Notes: a model not told the origin generated them from the sequence alone. 64,000 nt of DNA from Oligoflexia bacterium (GCA_903935335.1 CAIZRG010000006.1:62001-126000); one strand, 5' to 3'. Numbered from the stretch's first letter, positions 35,674 to 44,632 are shown. Program-made: numbers and translations.

Positions 35674-36918
35674 TTAGGCTCCAAAATGAACGTGGGCCAA
35701 AGCAGCAAGCTCCGTTTGTCTGCCAACATTACCAATAATTCCAAATTCTTTTCCTAATTTTTCAAACACATTAAGCACATAGTCAAGATCCTGGTCTTGA
35801 TGGGAGGCCATATAACTCGTACGAATCAAAGCACACCCCTCCGGCACAGCAGGACGAACCACAGGAGTCGCAAAAACGCCTTCTTCGTAAAGACGTTGGG
35901 TAAAGGAAAAAGCAGCCAGATCATCCCCAAGTAAAAGAGGGATAATCGGTGTCTGACTCTTTAAGGTATTATAACCTAGCTCGGTTAACCCCTGTTTCAT
36001 CTTTCGAGCATTTTTCCAAAGATTTTCCAAATGCTGAGGCTCTTGCTGAACAATACGAAGGCATTCTAATACAGTAGCAGCAGCAGCAGGTGGCATCGCC
36101 GCACTAAAAATAAAGGGACGACATTTATGCTTAATATAATGCAATACTTCAGCCTCTCCAGCCACAAATCCACCAATCGAGGCAAAAGACTTAGAAAAGG
36201 TTCCAACAATGAGGTCTGCTTTTGCGGCCGATCCAAAATAAAACTCGGTGCCCTGCCCTTGAGGTCCCAAAACTCCTAATGCATGAGCATCATCCACATA
36301 AAGCTTACAGTCATACTTCTTGGACAAAGTTGCTGCTTTTTCAAAATCAAAAATATCTCCAGACATTGAAAAAACTCCATCAGCAACAATGACAGCCCCT
36401 TCATATTTTTCTCGAGTATGGTTCAACACCCGTTCAAGATCAGACATATCATTGTGCCTAAACTTAACGGTATCCCCTAAAGCAACTTGGGTTCCTTCAA
36501 TAATCGAAGCATGATTCTCTCGGTCACTATAAATGACGTCATTTCTCCCCACAAGAGTGGAAAGTGCCCCCTGATTCGATAAAAAACCTGTACTAAAAAC
36601 AAGACAAGCCTCTTTTTTTAGAAATCTTGCCAATTCCTTTTCCAGTTCTTCATGAAGGACTAAGTTTCCATTCAAAAATCGAGACCCGGTACAGCCCGTA
36701 CCAAACTGATCAATCGCAGCCTTTGCCGCAGCCTGGACCTGAGGATGATGAGTCAAGCCTAAATAGTTATTCGAACCAATCATCACCCTTCTTTTCCCAT
36801 GAGTCACTACACTGGATCCCAAAGTAGATTCAATCGGTCGAAAATATGGATAAATTCCTGCAGCTTGCACGCGCTTTGCATCTTGGTACTCTCTACATTT
36901 ATTAAAAAGATCACTCAT
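35674..36918 (-). CDS. spt: serine palmitoyltransferase-type alpha-oxoamine synthase
   Basis: PLP enzyme of the alpha-oxoamine synthase family, 414 residues. The start AAGIYPYFRPIES and MIGSNNYLGLTHHP, and the segment GTGCTGSRFLNGNLVLHEELE, match bacterial Spt closely and differ from KBL, BioF and HemA. The PLP lysine is in GTFSKSFASIGGF and the His stacking motif in DDAHALGVLG. It should join serine and palmitoyl-CoA (or acyl-ACP) to 3-ketosphinganine. Homologous alternatives such as 2-amino-3-ketobutyrate ligase cannot be fully excluded. It is upstream of the GNAT-like gene in a likely two-gene operon. Confidence 0.8.
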   Translation of the reverse strand: MSDLFNKCREYQDAKRVQAAGIYPYFRPIESTLGSSVVTHGKRRVMIGSNNYLGLTHHPQVQAAAKAAIDQFGTGCTGSRFLNGNLVLHEELEKELARFLKKEACLVFSTGFLSNQGALSTLVGRNDVIYSDRENHASIIEGTQVALGDTVKFRHNDMSDLERVLNHTREKYEGAVIVADGVFSMSGDIFDFEKAATLSKKYDCKLYVDDAHALGVLGPQGQGTEFYFGSAAKADLIVGTFSKSFASIGGFVAGEAEVLHYIKHKCRPFIFSAAMPPAAAATVLECLRIVQQEPQHLENLWKNARKMKQGLTELGYNTLKSQTPIIPLLLGDDLAAFSFTQRLYEEGVFATPVVRPAVPEGCALIRTSYMASHQDQDLDYVLNVFEKLGKEFGIIGNVGRQTELAALAHVHFGA

Positions 36919-37060
36919 ACGGGCTATTTATCCTCTTTAAAAGCTGGGTTGAGCAGCTTAGGTTTATTGGCTTAACAAATAACAGATTAGAAATCAGTTA
37001 CGCAGCATTTTTTACTCAAGTTCCTATAAAAACTTCCGAAAAGTAGATTGAAAGCGAATT

Positions 37061-37531
37061 GTGTTACGCACCTCTTTCCAGACGCAAGGTGCGAATCACA
37101 GGGCATTCTCGGCAAGAAGGCGGAGTTTCTCCGTGCTACCTAAAATATCTCAAGCACTGATCCGGGCACTGAAACCTCTTTCAGAGTCCATTGGAAGCGC
37201 GCTTGAGCGTCAAAATGGAAGCACCCTTGAGCGTCAAAAGCACAGTAAAAAGTCCTTTAACCCTTTTCATTCAAAAGATGATTCTCAGTCCAACACTCCA
37301 AAAAATCCTTCAAACCTTGGCGAGCCTAAAAAATCTGCCCAATCTACACTCCCTACAGGCCATGAGCCAGAAAACTATCCTTTGCTGATCCAACTCTTTG
37401 CAGCTCTTCAAAAGACAAGTAAGCCACTTCTTGAAAAATTAGGGCTCCGAGCTTATCAAAAGGGTCTCCTCACCCAAAAAAAAGGGGGACAATCACCACG
37501 ACCAGGAATCATTTTTGATCAGGAAAGCTAA
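37061..37531 (+). CDS. hypothetical basic protein, doubtful
   Basis: Open frame of 156 codons from a GTG without a good Shine-Dalgarno. The product is Lys/Ser/Pro-rich and mostly disordered (SKKSFNPFHSKDDSQSNTPKNPSNLGEPKK), with a direct 14-bp repeat CTTGAGCGTCAAAA coding LERQ twice (37201-37240). The last ~50 residues (YPLLIQLFAALQKTSKPLLEKLGL) are helical. It is the only plus-strand frame within a minus-strand core run and fits the 636-bp gap between spt and the HIT gene, so it may be real, but I recognise no family. Confidence 0.4.
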   Translation: MLRTSFQTQGANHRAFSARRRSFSVLPKISQALIRALKPLSESIGSALERQNGSTLERQKHSKKSFNPFHSKDDSQSNTPKNPSNLGEPKKSAQSTLPTGHEPENYPLLIQLFAALQKTSKPLLEKLGLRAYQKGLLTQKKGGQSPRPGIIFDQES

Positions 37532-37555
37532 CCACAGGGAGAGTCACTGATCAGC

Positions 37556-37909
37556 TCAAGCTCCAAATCCCGTACCCAGAGACTCCCCTCCCATCACATG
37601 AAGATGAAGGTGAAACACGGATTGACCTGCATCTCGGCCTGAGTTGATCACACACCGAAAGCCTCCAGGCCAAAGCCCTTGCTCTTGTGCTATGCGAGTA
37701 GCGACCTTAAAAAGATTTTCCATCAATGAATCAGTCCCAAAACAATCGATTAAAGACGTACAATGCTCTTTTGGAATCACTAATAAATGAATTTTTGCTT
37801 GGGGATAAATATCCCGAATACAAAATAAAACATCGTCTTCGTAGACTTTCACAACAGGAACCTGCCCTGAGACCATCTGACAAAAAAGACAATCCTTTTC
37901 ATGTTTCAT
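37556..37909 (-). CDS. HIT-family nucleotide-binding hydrolase
   Basis: A 117-residue histidine-triad protein, probably of the HinT type that hydrolyses nucleoside phosphoramidates. The start CLFCQMVSGQVPVVKVYEDD is the usual HIT N-terminus with a CxxC pair, and the triad motif is QSVFHLHLHVMGG. It is 33 bp after murA on the same strand. Confidence 0.93.
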   Translation of the reverse strand: MKHEKDCLFCQMVSGQVPVVKVYEDDVLFCIRDIYPQAKIHLLVIPKEHCTSLIDCFGTDSLMENLFKVATRIAQEQGLWPGGFRCVINSGRDAGQSVFHLHLHVMGGESLGTGFGA

Positions 37910-37941
37910 CCACGACTCCTTATATAACCATCATCAAGTCT

Positions 37942-39192
37942 TTAACTGAATCTCTCAATTTTTGCGCCAAGTTGCATGAGTTTGTCTTCCATCTTTTCAT
38001 AGCCTCGGTCCAAATGGTAAATTCGATCTATCGTCGTTTCTCCCTGAGCACAAAGCCCTCCAATGATGAGACTCGCACTAGCCCGCAAATCAGTGGCCAT
38101 CAAAGGAGCTCCTCTCAAACTCTTCTGACCTTTGACTAAAGCTGTATTTCCTCGAATTACAATATCTGCTCCGAGTCGAGCCAACTCAGAAACATGCATA
38201 AATCGATTTTCAAAAATCGTTTCTGTAATTGCACATGCACCCTCCCCCAGGGTCATTAAAGTCATAAACTGAGCCTGCATGTCGGTTGGAAAACCAGGGA
38301 AAGGAAGGGTCGTAATATTCGTAGCAGCCGGACGAGAACTTCCATCCATAAATACCCAATCAGTACCTCGGATGACCTTAGCCCCCGCCTCCTCAAACTT
38401 AACTAAAACTGCTTCAATTGAATCTGGATAAATGTTCTCAACACGAACCTCTCCACCTGTAGCAAAACCAGCCGCTAAAAAAGTACCCGCCTCAATCCGA
38501 TCCCCCATGACTGAATACTCACACCCCTTTAAGCGAGTACAACCTTGAATTCGAATGATTTCAGTCCCTTCACCCTCAATCTGAGCTCCCATGGCCTTAA
38601 GGGCCATAGCAAGATCAATAATTTCAGGTTCCTTGGCACAGTTCTCCATGAGTGTTTCCCCTTCTGCCAAAGTTGCTGCCATCATAATGTTCTCTGTCGC
38701 ACCCACACTTGGAAACTCAAAAGCAATCCGATTGCCTCGAAGTTTTTTTGCAGTTGCAGTTACATAACCGTTCTCAAGCTCTAAAGTCGCCCCTAAACGC
38801 TCTAGCCCTGCCAAATGAAAGTCAATGGGCCGAGCCCCAATAGCACATCCCCCCGGTAAACTCACTCGAGCTTTTCCAAACCGAGCCAGGAGAGGCCCTA
38901 AAACCACAACAGAAGCCCTCATCGTTCTAACTAAATCATAGGGTGCTTCAAAAAGATGAACATGTTTTGAATCTAAACGGACCTGCCCTTGGTCTACCTG
39001 AACCTCTACCCCTAGATGAGCCAAAAGTTTAAGAACTGTTCGAATATCCTGAAGCTGAGGAATACGGCGAAAGACACAAGGGTCTTCAGAGAGCAAACTT
39101 GAGATGAGAATGGGTAAAGCAGCATTTTTCGAACCACTCACTTGAACTTTCCCCCGAAGCGGCACTCCTCCCCAAACTCTGATCTTATCCAT
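37942..39192 (-). CDS. murA: UDP-N-acetylglucosamine 1-carboxyvinyltransferase
   Basis: Adds enolpyruvate from PEP to UDP-GlcNAc, the first committed step of peptidoglycan synthesis. The N-terminal SGSKNAALPILIS and the catalytic cysteine in LPGGCAIGARPIDFHL (about residue 116) are present, as is the later FPTDMQAQFMTL. Length is 416 residues, normal. The conserved Cys means sensitivity to fosfomycin is possible. It follows prmC in the minus-strand run. Confidence 0.97.
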   Translation of the reverse strand: MDKIRVWGGVPLRGKVQVSGSKNAALPILISSLLSEDPCVFRRIPQLQDIRTVLKLLAHLGVEVQVDQGQVRLDSKHVHLFEAPYDLVRTMRASVVVLGPLLARFGKARVSLPGGCAIGARPIDFHLAGLERLGATLELENGYVTATAKKLRGNRIAFEFPSVGATENIMMAATLAEGETLMENCAKEPEIIDLAMALKAMGAQIEGEGTEIIRIQGCTRLKGCEYSVMGDRIEAGTFLAAGFATGGEVRVENIYPDSIEAVLVKFEEAGAKVIRGTDWVFMDGSSRPAATNITTLPFPGFPTDMQAQFMTLMTLGEGACAITETIFENRFMHVSELARLGADIVIRGNTALVKGQKSLRGAPLMATDLRASASLIIGGLCAQGETTIDRIYHLDRGYEKMEDKLMQLGAKIERFS

Positions 39193-39210
39193 TCTGACCC
39201 TTTCTCATGA

Positions 39211-40158
39211 TCACGCTCTCACGACCAAAACTCGGTCTCGCTGATTTAAATCTTTCACAACCTCTATGTGTGCTTTCAAACCCAAAAACAAGGATTTAAT
39301 TTCATCTGCCCTCTCGTGAGGAACTTCCATCAAAATCATTCCTCCAGGTTGAATAAACTCAGACGCTCGGCTCACCACCTGACGATAAAAAAACAAGATA
39401 TCCTCAGGTGGAGCAAAGAGTGCTTCCCACGGCTCCTGATGCCACACCTCTTCGTCGACTTCGGCCAATGAACCTAAATAAGGGGGATTGGAAATCAGAA
39501 AATCAGCTCGGGGCAAACTCTGATGTCGCTCAAAGGGCTCCCAAACTTCAAGACTCTGATTAGCTGCAAGAATCTCAAGCCGTAAGGATCCTTGGGCATC
39601 TTCACCTAAAATCCGTAAAGCATTCCGCTGAGCCAAAGCTCTTGCCTCAAACTGAAGCTCTGTGGCTACCATCTTCAACCGTGAGTACCTGGCTAAAAGC
39701 TCAATAGATAAAATCCCACTTCCTAAGCCTATCTCAAGCCCTAAAGTAGGAACCCTACCCTGCTCTTCAAAAACTTTTAACGCAGTCTCCAAAAGAACCT
39801 CGGTTTCAGGTCTTGGAATTAAAACCTCCGGTCCGACTTCGTAGTCATGCCCAAGAAAGGTCTGAAACCCTGTGATATGCTGAAGTAACTTACCTTGAGC
39901 ACGCAATTGTGCAAACTGAAGACTCCGCTTTACAACTTGAGGAGAAATCTTTTTTTTAGTTTGAGTATAAAAATTTAAACGAGAGATTTTTTCTCCCTTT
40001 TCCATTTGGTAAGACGCAATCAATAACTGTTCTGCTTCGGTAGAAACTAAACCTTTTTTAACCAGTCCAAGATGAGTACCCAAAATACTTTTAATTGTTT
40101 GAAGGAGTTCTTGACAGTCTTGTGGAAAGTCTTGTGGAACCTGCTCCCTCTCTCTCAT
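39211..40158 (-). CDS. prmC: release factor glutamine methyltransferase
   Basis: SAM-dependent enzyme that methylates the GGQ glutamine of release factors. The 315-residue product has an N-terminal helical domain, the SAM motif LGLEIGLGSGILSIELL and the catalytic NPPYLG (DFLISNPPYLG). It follows its substrate gene prfA by three bases, the classic prfA-prmC arrangement. Confidence 0.95.
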   Translation of the reverse strand: MREREQVPQDFPQDCQELLQTIKSILGTHLGLVKKGLVSTEAEQLLIASYQMEKGEKISRLNFYTQTKKKISPQVVKRSLQFAQLRAQGKLLQHITGFQTFLGHDYEVGPEVLIPRPETEVLLETALKVFEEQGRVPTLGLEIGLGSGILSIELLARYSRLKMVATELQFEARALAQRNALRILGEDAQGSLRLEILAANQSLEVWEPFERHQSLPRADFLISNPPYLGSLAEVDEEVWHQEPWEALFAPPEDILFFYRQVVSRASEFIQPGGMILMEVPHERADEIKSLFLGLKAHIEVVKDLNQRDRVLVVRA

Positions 40159-40161
40159 CTT

Positions 40162-41235
40162 TTACTCACCCATCCCCTGTTCTTTGAGAGCTTCCATTTG
40201 ATAGTTAGAAATCAGACCATCAATAATTTCATCAATCTTTCCTTCCATGACTTCAGGTAACTGATATAAAGTGAGTCCAATCCGGTGATCCGTTAATCGT
40301 CCCTGCGGGAAATTGTAAGTACGAATTCGTTCACTTCGATCCCCTGTGCCCACCATACTTCTTCTTGCATCTGAATGACTCTGAGCTGCTTTTTCCATCT
40401 CAATATCGAGAAGCCGGGACCGTAAGATTTTCATAGCTTTATCTTTGTTTTTAAGCTGGGATCGCTCATCCTGACAAACAACTACGAGTCCTGAAGGAAG
40501 ATGGGTAATTCGAACTGCAGAGTCTGTTGTATTCACACCTTGCCCCCCCGCACCTCCTGATCGAAAAACGTCAATTCGAAGATCTATCGGGTTGATTTTT
40601 ACATCAACTTCCTCTGCTTCTGGTAAAACAGCTACCGTAACCGTTGAAGTATGAATCCTTCCTTGGGCTTCTGTTGCAGGAACTCTTTGGACTCGATGTA
40701 CCCCCCCCTCCCATTTGAGACGACTATAGACTCGCTGACCTTGAATCTCAGCAATAATCTCCCTAAATCCCCCTAGCCCAGTTGGATTGAGGGAAAGAAC
40801 TTCAACTTTCCAGCCCTGCCTTTCGGAGAATCTTTGATAAAGTCGAAACAACTCCCCTACAAAAAGAGCCGCTTCATCCCCACCCGCTCCAGCACGAATC
40901 TCAAAAACTACATTCTTATAGTCATTGGGATCTACAGGTAAAAGCAAAATATGTAGTTTGCGCTTAGACTGTTCGAATTCAGGCTCTAACTGCTTAAGCT
41001 CCTCTTTAGCCATCTGGACTAGATCAGGATCTTTTTCTTGGAGTAGCTCTTTATTAGATTTCAACTCGGAAGTGAGTTTCTTAAATTTGCGATACTCAGC
41101 TACAATCTCCTGAAGAGAAGCATGTTCTTGAGAAAGTTTCTTAAAATCTCCAGGTCGATTTGCAATCTCAGGATCAGCAAGCCTACTTTCAATTTCATTA
41201 AAACGGCTCTCAACGGCTTCTAGTTTATCGAACAT
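40162..41235 (-). CDS. prfA: peptide chain release factor 1
   Basis: Recognises UAA and UAG stop codons and triggers peptide release. Length is 357 residues. The GGQ loop is SGGAGGQGVNTTDSAV, and the segment EAQGRIHTSTVTVAVLPE follows the RF1 pattern. It stands between the DUF1385 gene upstream and prmC downstream. Confidence 0.97.
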   Translation of the reverse strand: MFDKLEAVESRFNEIESRLADPEIANRPGDFKKLSQEHASLQEIVAEYRKFKKLTSELKSNKELLQEKDPDLVQMAKEELKQLEPEFEQSKRKLHILLLPVDPNDYKNVVFEIRAGAGGDEAALFVGELFRLYQRFSERQGWKVEVLSLNPTGLGGFREIIAEIQGQRVYSRLKWEGGVHRVQRVPATEAQGRIHTSTVTVAVLPEAEEVDVKINPIDLRIDVFRSGGAGGQGVNTTDSAVRITHLPSGLVVVCQDERSQLKNKDKAMKILRSRLLDIEMEKAAQSHSDARRSMVGTGDRSERIRTYNFPQGRLTDHRIGLTLYQLPEVMEGKIDEIIDGLISNYQMEALKEQGMGE

Positions 41236-41244
41236 GCTGACATC

Positions 41245-42312
41245 CTAAATCTCAGGAAATTCTTCTACTCGAGCTACAATTTCACCCAAGTCCTGGAGGC
41301 TAGAAATCTCAATTTCTTTCAATCCGTTAAACCCTTTTTTTAAATCTAAAAGCCCGTCTTTGAGGATCATTTTTTCAAGTCCAAGAACCTGCTTGAGTGA
41401 AGCCAAAGCAACCTCAAGCTGATCCTCTGTAGGCTCTCTCGTCGTGAACTTCTGAAGAATAAGACCAGGCCAAATCAAAAACCTAAAAAAAGGTCGATCC
41501 ATTCGAAAAGCACAAGCCTTAATCAATTCGTACGCCAGTCCAGCTACAGGTAGCATCAAAAAGATCTTTACAATCACCATGAGAAGATGATTTAGCCAAA
41601 AATGTGGAGAAAGCTGTGTCAAATGAAACAAGGGGAAGACAATGCTAAACACTCCCACACTGATCAGAACTAAAAACAAAAGAAAACTAGTTCCACACCG
41701 GGGGTGAAGTGGGGTGTGTTTTTTTGCATTTTCTACCGTTAGGCTTTCTCTTGCTTCAAATGTATAAATCGATTTGTGCTCAGCCCCATGATATTGAAAC
41801 ACCCGATGAATTTCTTTCATTTTTCCAATAAGGTAAACATAAAGCAATAAAATCAAAATTTTAAAACTGCCATCCACTAGATGAAAGAAGGGGTCCTGTG
41901 CAGTCCATGTATCCCCAAACTGATGCGTCAGCCCTACGGTCAAACCATGTGGGAGAGCAACAAATAACCCCATCCCCAACACAAAAGCCATGAAAAGGGT
42001 CCCTACCATAGCCCAATTTGAAAGCTCTGATTTTGAGCTTCCCGATGAGTCTTCCTCATCAGCTGCTACCTGAGCAGAAAATGTAAGAGCTTCAATCCCT
42101 TGGATCATGGATTCCACCAAGGTGATCACTCCTCTTACAATAGGCTTCTTGAAAAAAGATCTCTGACCCCAACTGGAGTACGCAAAAGACCGAATCAGAA
42201 TCCGTTGATTCGACTTTCGAACGGCCACCGCTATAAAATGAGGGGAACGCATCATCACGCCCTCAATCACAGCTTGACCCCCAATACTGGTGAACTGCGG
42301 AGTAGAACTCAC
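41245..42312 (-). CDS. DUF1385 membrane protein
   Basis: A 355-residue polytopic membrane protein. It begins IGGQAVIEGVMMRSPHFIAVAVRK, the DUF1385 (YqhQ-like) signature. Four or so hydrophobic spans follow in the middle (MVGTLFMAFVLGMGLFVAL, ILILLLYVYLIGKM), with HGAEHKSIYTFE and HPRCGTSFLLFLVLIS. The function of the family is unsettled; it is often beside prfA and rpmE, as here, so it may be a translation- or envelope-linked protein. Confidence 0.9.
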   Translation of the reverse strand: MSSTPQFTSIGGQAVIEGVMMRSPHFIAVAVRKSNQRILIRSFAYSSWGQRSFFKKPIVRGVITLVESMIQGIEALTFSAQVAADEEDSSGSSKSELSNWAMVGTLFMAFVLGMGLFVALPHGLTVGLTHQFGDTWTAQDPFFHLVDGSFKILILLLYVYLIGKMKEIHRVFQYHGAEHKSIYTFEARESLTVENAKKHTPLHPRCGTSFLLFLVLISVGVFSIVFPLFHLTQLSPHFWLNHLLMVIVKIFLMLPVAGLAYELIKACAFRMDRPFFRFLIWPGLILQKFTTREPTEDQLEVALASLKQVLGLEKMILKDGLLDLKKGFNGLKEIEISSLQDLGEIVARVEEFPEI

Positions 42313-42360
42313 CCTAACCTCCTGTTGACAGCTCTGCTCTGAACTGGAGAAAGAAAAAGT

Positions 42361-42561
42361 TTATTTTTTCTTATACTTATTTAGAAACCGCTCGACTCGC
42401 CCTTCTGTATCCAATAGTTTGTGTTTTCCTGTGTAGAAGGGGTGACAGTTCGAGCAAATTTCAATCTTAATTTGATTTTTGGTAGCCCGGGTCTCAATCA
42501 CGTGTCCGCAGGCGCAGCTAACCGTAGTTTCTTGATATTGGGGATGAATACCTTGTTTCAT
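42361..42561 (-). CDS. rpmE: 50S ribosomal protein bL31, zinc-binding form
   Basis: A ribosomal protein of 66 residues. I start at ATG 42561 ([10 protein letters not shown]), the usual N-terminus; the frame extends to 42612 but no homologous sequence lies there. The zinc ligands CACGHV and [13 protein letters not shown] mark the C+ form. No clear Shine-Dalgarno was seen. Confidence 0.95.
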   Translation of the reverse strand: MKQGIHPQYQETTVSCACGHVIETRATKNQIKIEICSNCHPFYTGKHKLLDTEGRVERFLNKYKKK

Positions 42562-42624
42562 AGAAACAGTGGGATAACAAATCTTGCTGTCTAAGTCCAG
42601 AAAAATGAGCACTAAAACTTACTC

Positions 42625-43443
42625 TCACCGACTGACTGCAAGCCGTTTGAAAGACAAAGCATTGTCCTCGAACGCTTGACCGACTGGAGCTTGAAACATG
42701 ACTTGAAATCTACAAAACAAGAGAACCCCTTCTTCTAACTGATTTTTCTTCTTGATACTAAACTCTGTTCCAATAAATCCATTAGCCAGTGCCTTCCCTA
42801 TCCCAACCTTGTCATTGCAATGAATATAGATTTTTTCAATATTTTTATATTTAAATTCAGTACTTCCCATTTGTTTCTCCATGAGAAGCCGAAATTTACC
42901 TGGATCAACAGACCCAAAGTAGTCTGGATTACACTGCACTATCTGATAGCCATGAGAAAAATAAAGATGCATCGCTGGATAGTTCAGCGCACTCACTGCT
43001 AATGAACACAGAGAAATCTTCTTTTCTATTGCTATTTCGTCTAGTTTTTTTAAAATTTGTCGACCTATCTTTTTATTTCTATTCTTAGGTGAAATCACTA
43101 ATGAAGCGAGAAACAAGCTATTCTTTCTTTCTTCAATCCAGCAATAGCCAGCCAATTGATTTTCATGAGTATAAATCCAAAAAAGTTGATCGCCCCTGTC
43201 TTTTGCGGCTAATAATTCTTCAAAAGTTAAAGAAGAAGGAATCTCAGACAGCGCAAGAGTCGATTCTTCAATCATATTTTTTGTATCAAATCTAATTAAT
43301 TCAATAAATTGATCTAATAAAATTTTTTTAAATTTAATGGAAGATATTGACATATTCACCATCTTAAAGTCGAATTTACTCTCATTCAGAATTGTTATCT
43401 TCTTTCTCTCCTGAGTTAAAAGCAATGTAAAAATTGAAGTCAT
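42625..43443 (-). CDS. GNAT-family N-acetyltransferase
   Basis: A 272-residue protein. The acetyl-CoA-binding motif A is LVISPKNRNKKIGRQILKKL, with flanking SLFLASL and a following ALNYPAMHLYFSHGYQ. The substrate is unknown. The start is uncertain: ATGs also occur at residues 28 and 31 (MVNMSISS), which would remove an N-terminal region without conserved features. It is AT-richer than rpmE and begins the accessory block. Copy C of the dispersed element lies just upstream. Confidence 0.7.
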   Translation of the reverse strand: MTSIFTLLLTQERKKITILNESKFDFKMVNMSISSIKFKKILLDQFIELIRFDTKNMIEESTLALSEIPSSLTFEELLAAKDRGDQLFWIYTHENQLAGYCWIEERKNSLFLASLVISPKNRNKKIGRQILKKLDEIAIEKKISLCSLAVSALNYPAMHLYFSHGYQIVQCNPDYFGSVDPGKFRLLMEKQMGSTEFKYKNIEKIYIHCNDKVGIGKALANGFIGTEFSIKKKNQLEEGVLLFCRFQVMFQAPVGQAFEDNALSFKRLAVSR

Positions 43444-43457
43444 TCAGAACAATAATG

Positions 43458-43490
43458 CTCAAAAAAATGTTTTTAAGTAAAAATTCAATT
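43458..43490. repeat. 33-bp dispersed AT-rich element, copy C
   Basis: Reads ctcaaaaaaatgtttttaag then taaaaattcaatt, similar to copies at 24043 and 25421. It lies in the 122-bp gap between the GNAT gene start and the F-box/LRR gene end. The rest of that gap has a direct repeat ctgagcact but no gene. Confidence 0.35.
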
Positions 43491-43565
43491 CTTCACGCCC
43501 CAAAAGACATTTTCCTGAGCACTGACCCTGAGCACTAACTACGATAAGAAAGGCAATCTGAACAT

Positions 43566-44480
43566 CTATCGATAAATAATAGTTACAGATCCCCCAAGAA
43601 CTTCCCTGAGAGACCTGATCGATTCATCGCTGATGCCGTTTCCAAATAAATTCAGAAATTTTAATTGAGTGAGTCCTTCTAGATAAACAGCCCCAGCTGA
43701 TCCAATGCCATTATCATTCAATTCCAGTCTTTCTAGCTGAGTCAGTCTTGCAAGATAAACAGCCCCAGCTGATCCAATCTCATTATAACCTAGATCCAAT
43801 ACTTTTAACTGAGTGAGTCCTTCCAGATAGACAGCCCCAGCTGCCCCAATATTGTTCCCATATAAATTAAGTATCTTTAAGTGAATCAACCCTCTCAAGT
43901 GAGCAGCTGCAGCTGCATCAATTTTGCTTCTCATTAAATTGAGCGTTTCTAACTGAGTCAACCCTGCCAAGTGACGAGCCCCCTCTGGCCCAATTCCATT
44001 CCAATAGAGATTTAATGACTTTAACCGAACAAGTACTGCAAGATGAGCAGCACCTTGACCACTAATTTTGTTCTGAGCTAGATTCAGCTGATTTATATTT
44101 GAAAAGTTTTTTTGAATAAATTCCACTAAATCTTTCAATCCTTCATCTGTTATACTTGAATTTGTTAGATCCAGTTTTTCAAGAGCTGGACGAAGTTGAC
44201 TATCAGATTCATTTTTAATTAAAAAAGAAGATAATTTGGATTTAATTTCAGCTGCAGAATCACCATGCACTTGAATAATGCTCACCCCTTCTAAGGTTAA
44301 TTCATAAAATTTTCGATTCACTCGCAAAAGCATTATCCAAGATTTTTGATCTAAAAATCCAACTATATTTTTTATAATTTCATCAGGAACATCGCGAGCT
44401 CCTGCTTGAGATAAAACAGAAAATTTACTCAAAAAGAAAAGAACTAAAAAGAAACAAAAAAAATAATGAAAATTTTTCAT
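43566..44480 (-). CDS. exported F-box plus leucine-rich-repeat protein
   Basis: A 304-residue protein. A signal peptide (YFFCFFLVLFFLSKFSVLSQAG) ends near residue 27. Residues 29-65 (VPDEIIKNIVGFLDQKSWIM, then LLRVNRKFYEL) match the F-box consensus, including the Pro near the start and the hydrophobic Leu/Ile/Val positions. The rest is leucine-rich repeat of the ribonuclease-inhibitor type, about seven units of 24 residues around LKxLNLxxNxIGxAGAxYL. F-box/LRR is the layout of eukaryotic ubiquitin-ligase substrate adaptors, and in bacteria it is known mainly from effectors acting in host cells. It neighbours the sigma-54-driven unknown gene divergently. Repeats are nearly identical in DNA, suggesting recent expansion. 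Confidence 0.72.
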   Translation of the reverse strand: MKNFHYFFCFFLVLFFLSKFSVLSQAGARDVPDEIIKNIVGFLDQKSWIMLLRVNRKFYELTLEGVSIIQVHGDSAAEIKSKLSSFLIKNESDSQLRPALEKLDLTNSSITDEGLKDLVEFIQKNFSNINQLNLAQNKISGQGAAHLAVLVRLKSLNLYWNGIGPEGARHLAGLTQLETLNLMRSKIDAAAAAHLRGLIHLKILNLYGNNIGAAGAVYLEGLTQLKVLDLGYNEIGSAGAVYLARLTQLERLELNDNGIGSAGAVYLEGLTQLKFLNLFGNGISDESIRSLREVLGGSVTIIYR

Positions 44481-44605
44481 TTTAATAATGCATATTATTT
44501 TATGATTTAAAAATCAAGAAAAAATAAATGCTTTCAAAACACCTTTCATAGTAAGTGGCCAACAAGCAAGCAGTGGCAATTAAATACACAAAAACTCATC
44601 GTCAA

Positions 44606-44632
44606 CTTATATAGTTTAATAAAATATATAAG
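44606..44632. promoter_or_regulatory. inverted repeat, possible enhancer-binding-protein site
   Basis: Perfect arms CTTATATA and TATATAAG around an 11-base spacer, centred about 55 bp upstream of the sigma-54 -24 element. Sigma-54 promoters need an activator bound upstream, usually at palindromes, so this is the best candidate in the 276-bp AT-rich gap 44481-44756. A further inverted repeat AATAAT/ATTATT at 44484-44499 adjoins the divergent F-box gene. Confidence 0.45.

Noticed and set aside
43537-43575. Short frame NYDKKGNLNIYR between the GNAT and F-box genes, similar to RHS/YD repeats and to NELNIYR of the 12486 gene
   Set aside because: Only about 12 codons, overlaps the end of the LRR gene on the other strand, and has no upstream continuation; too short to call a remnant.
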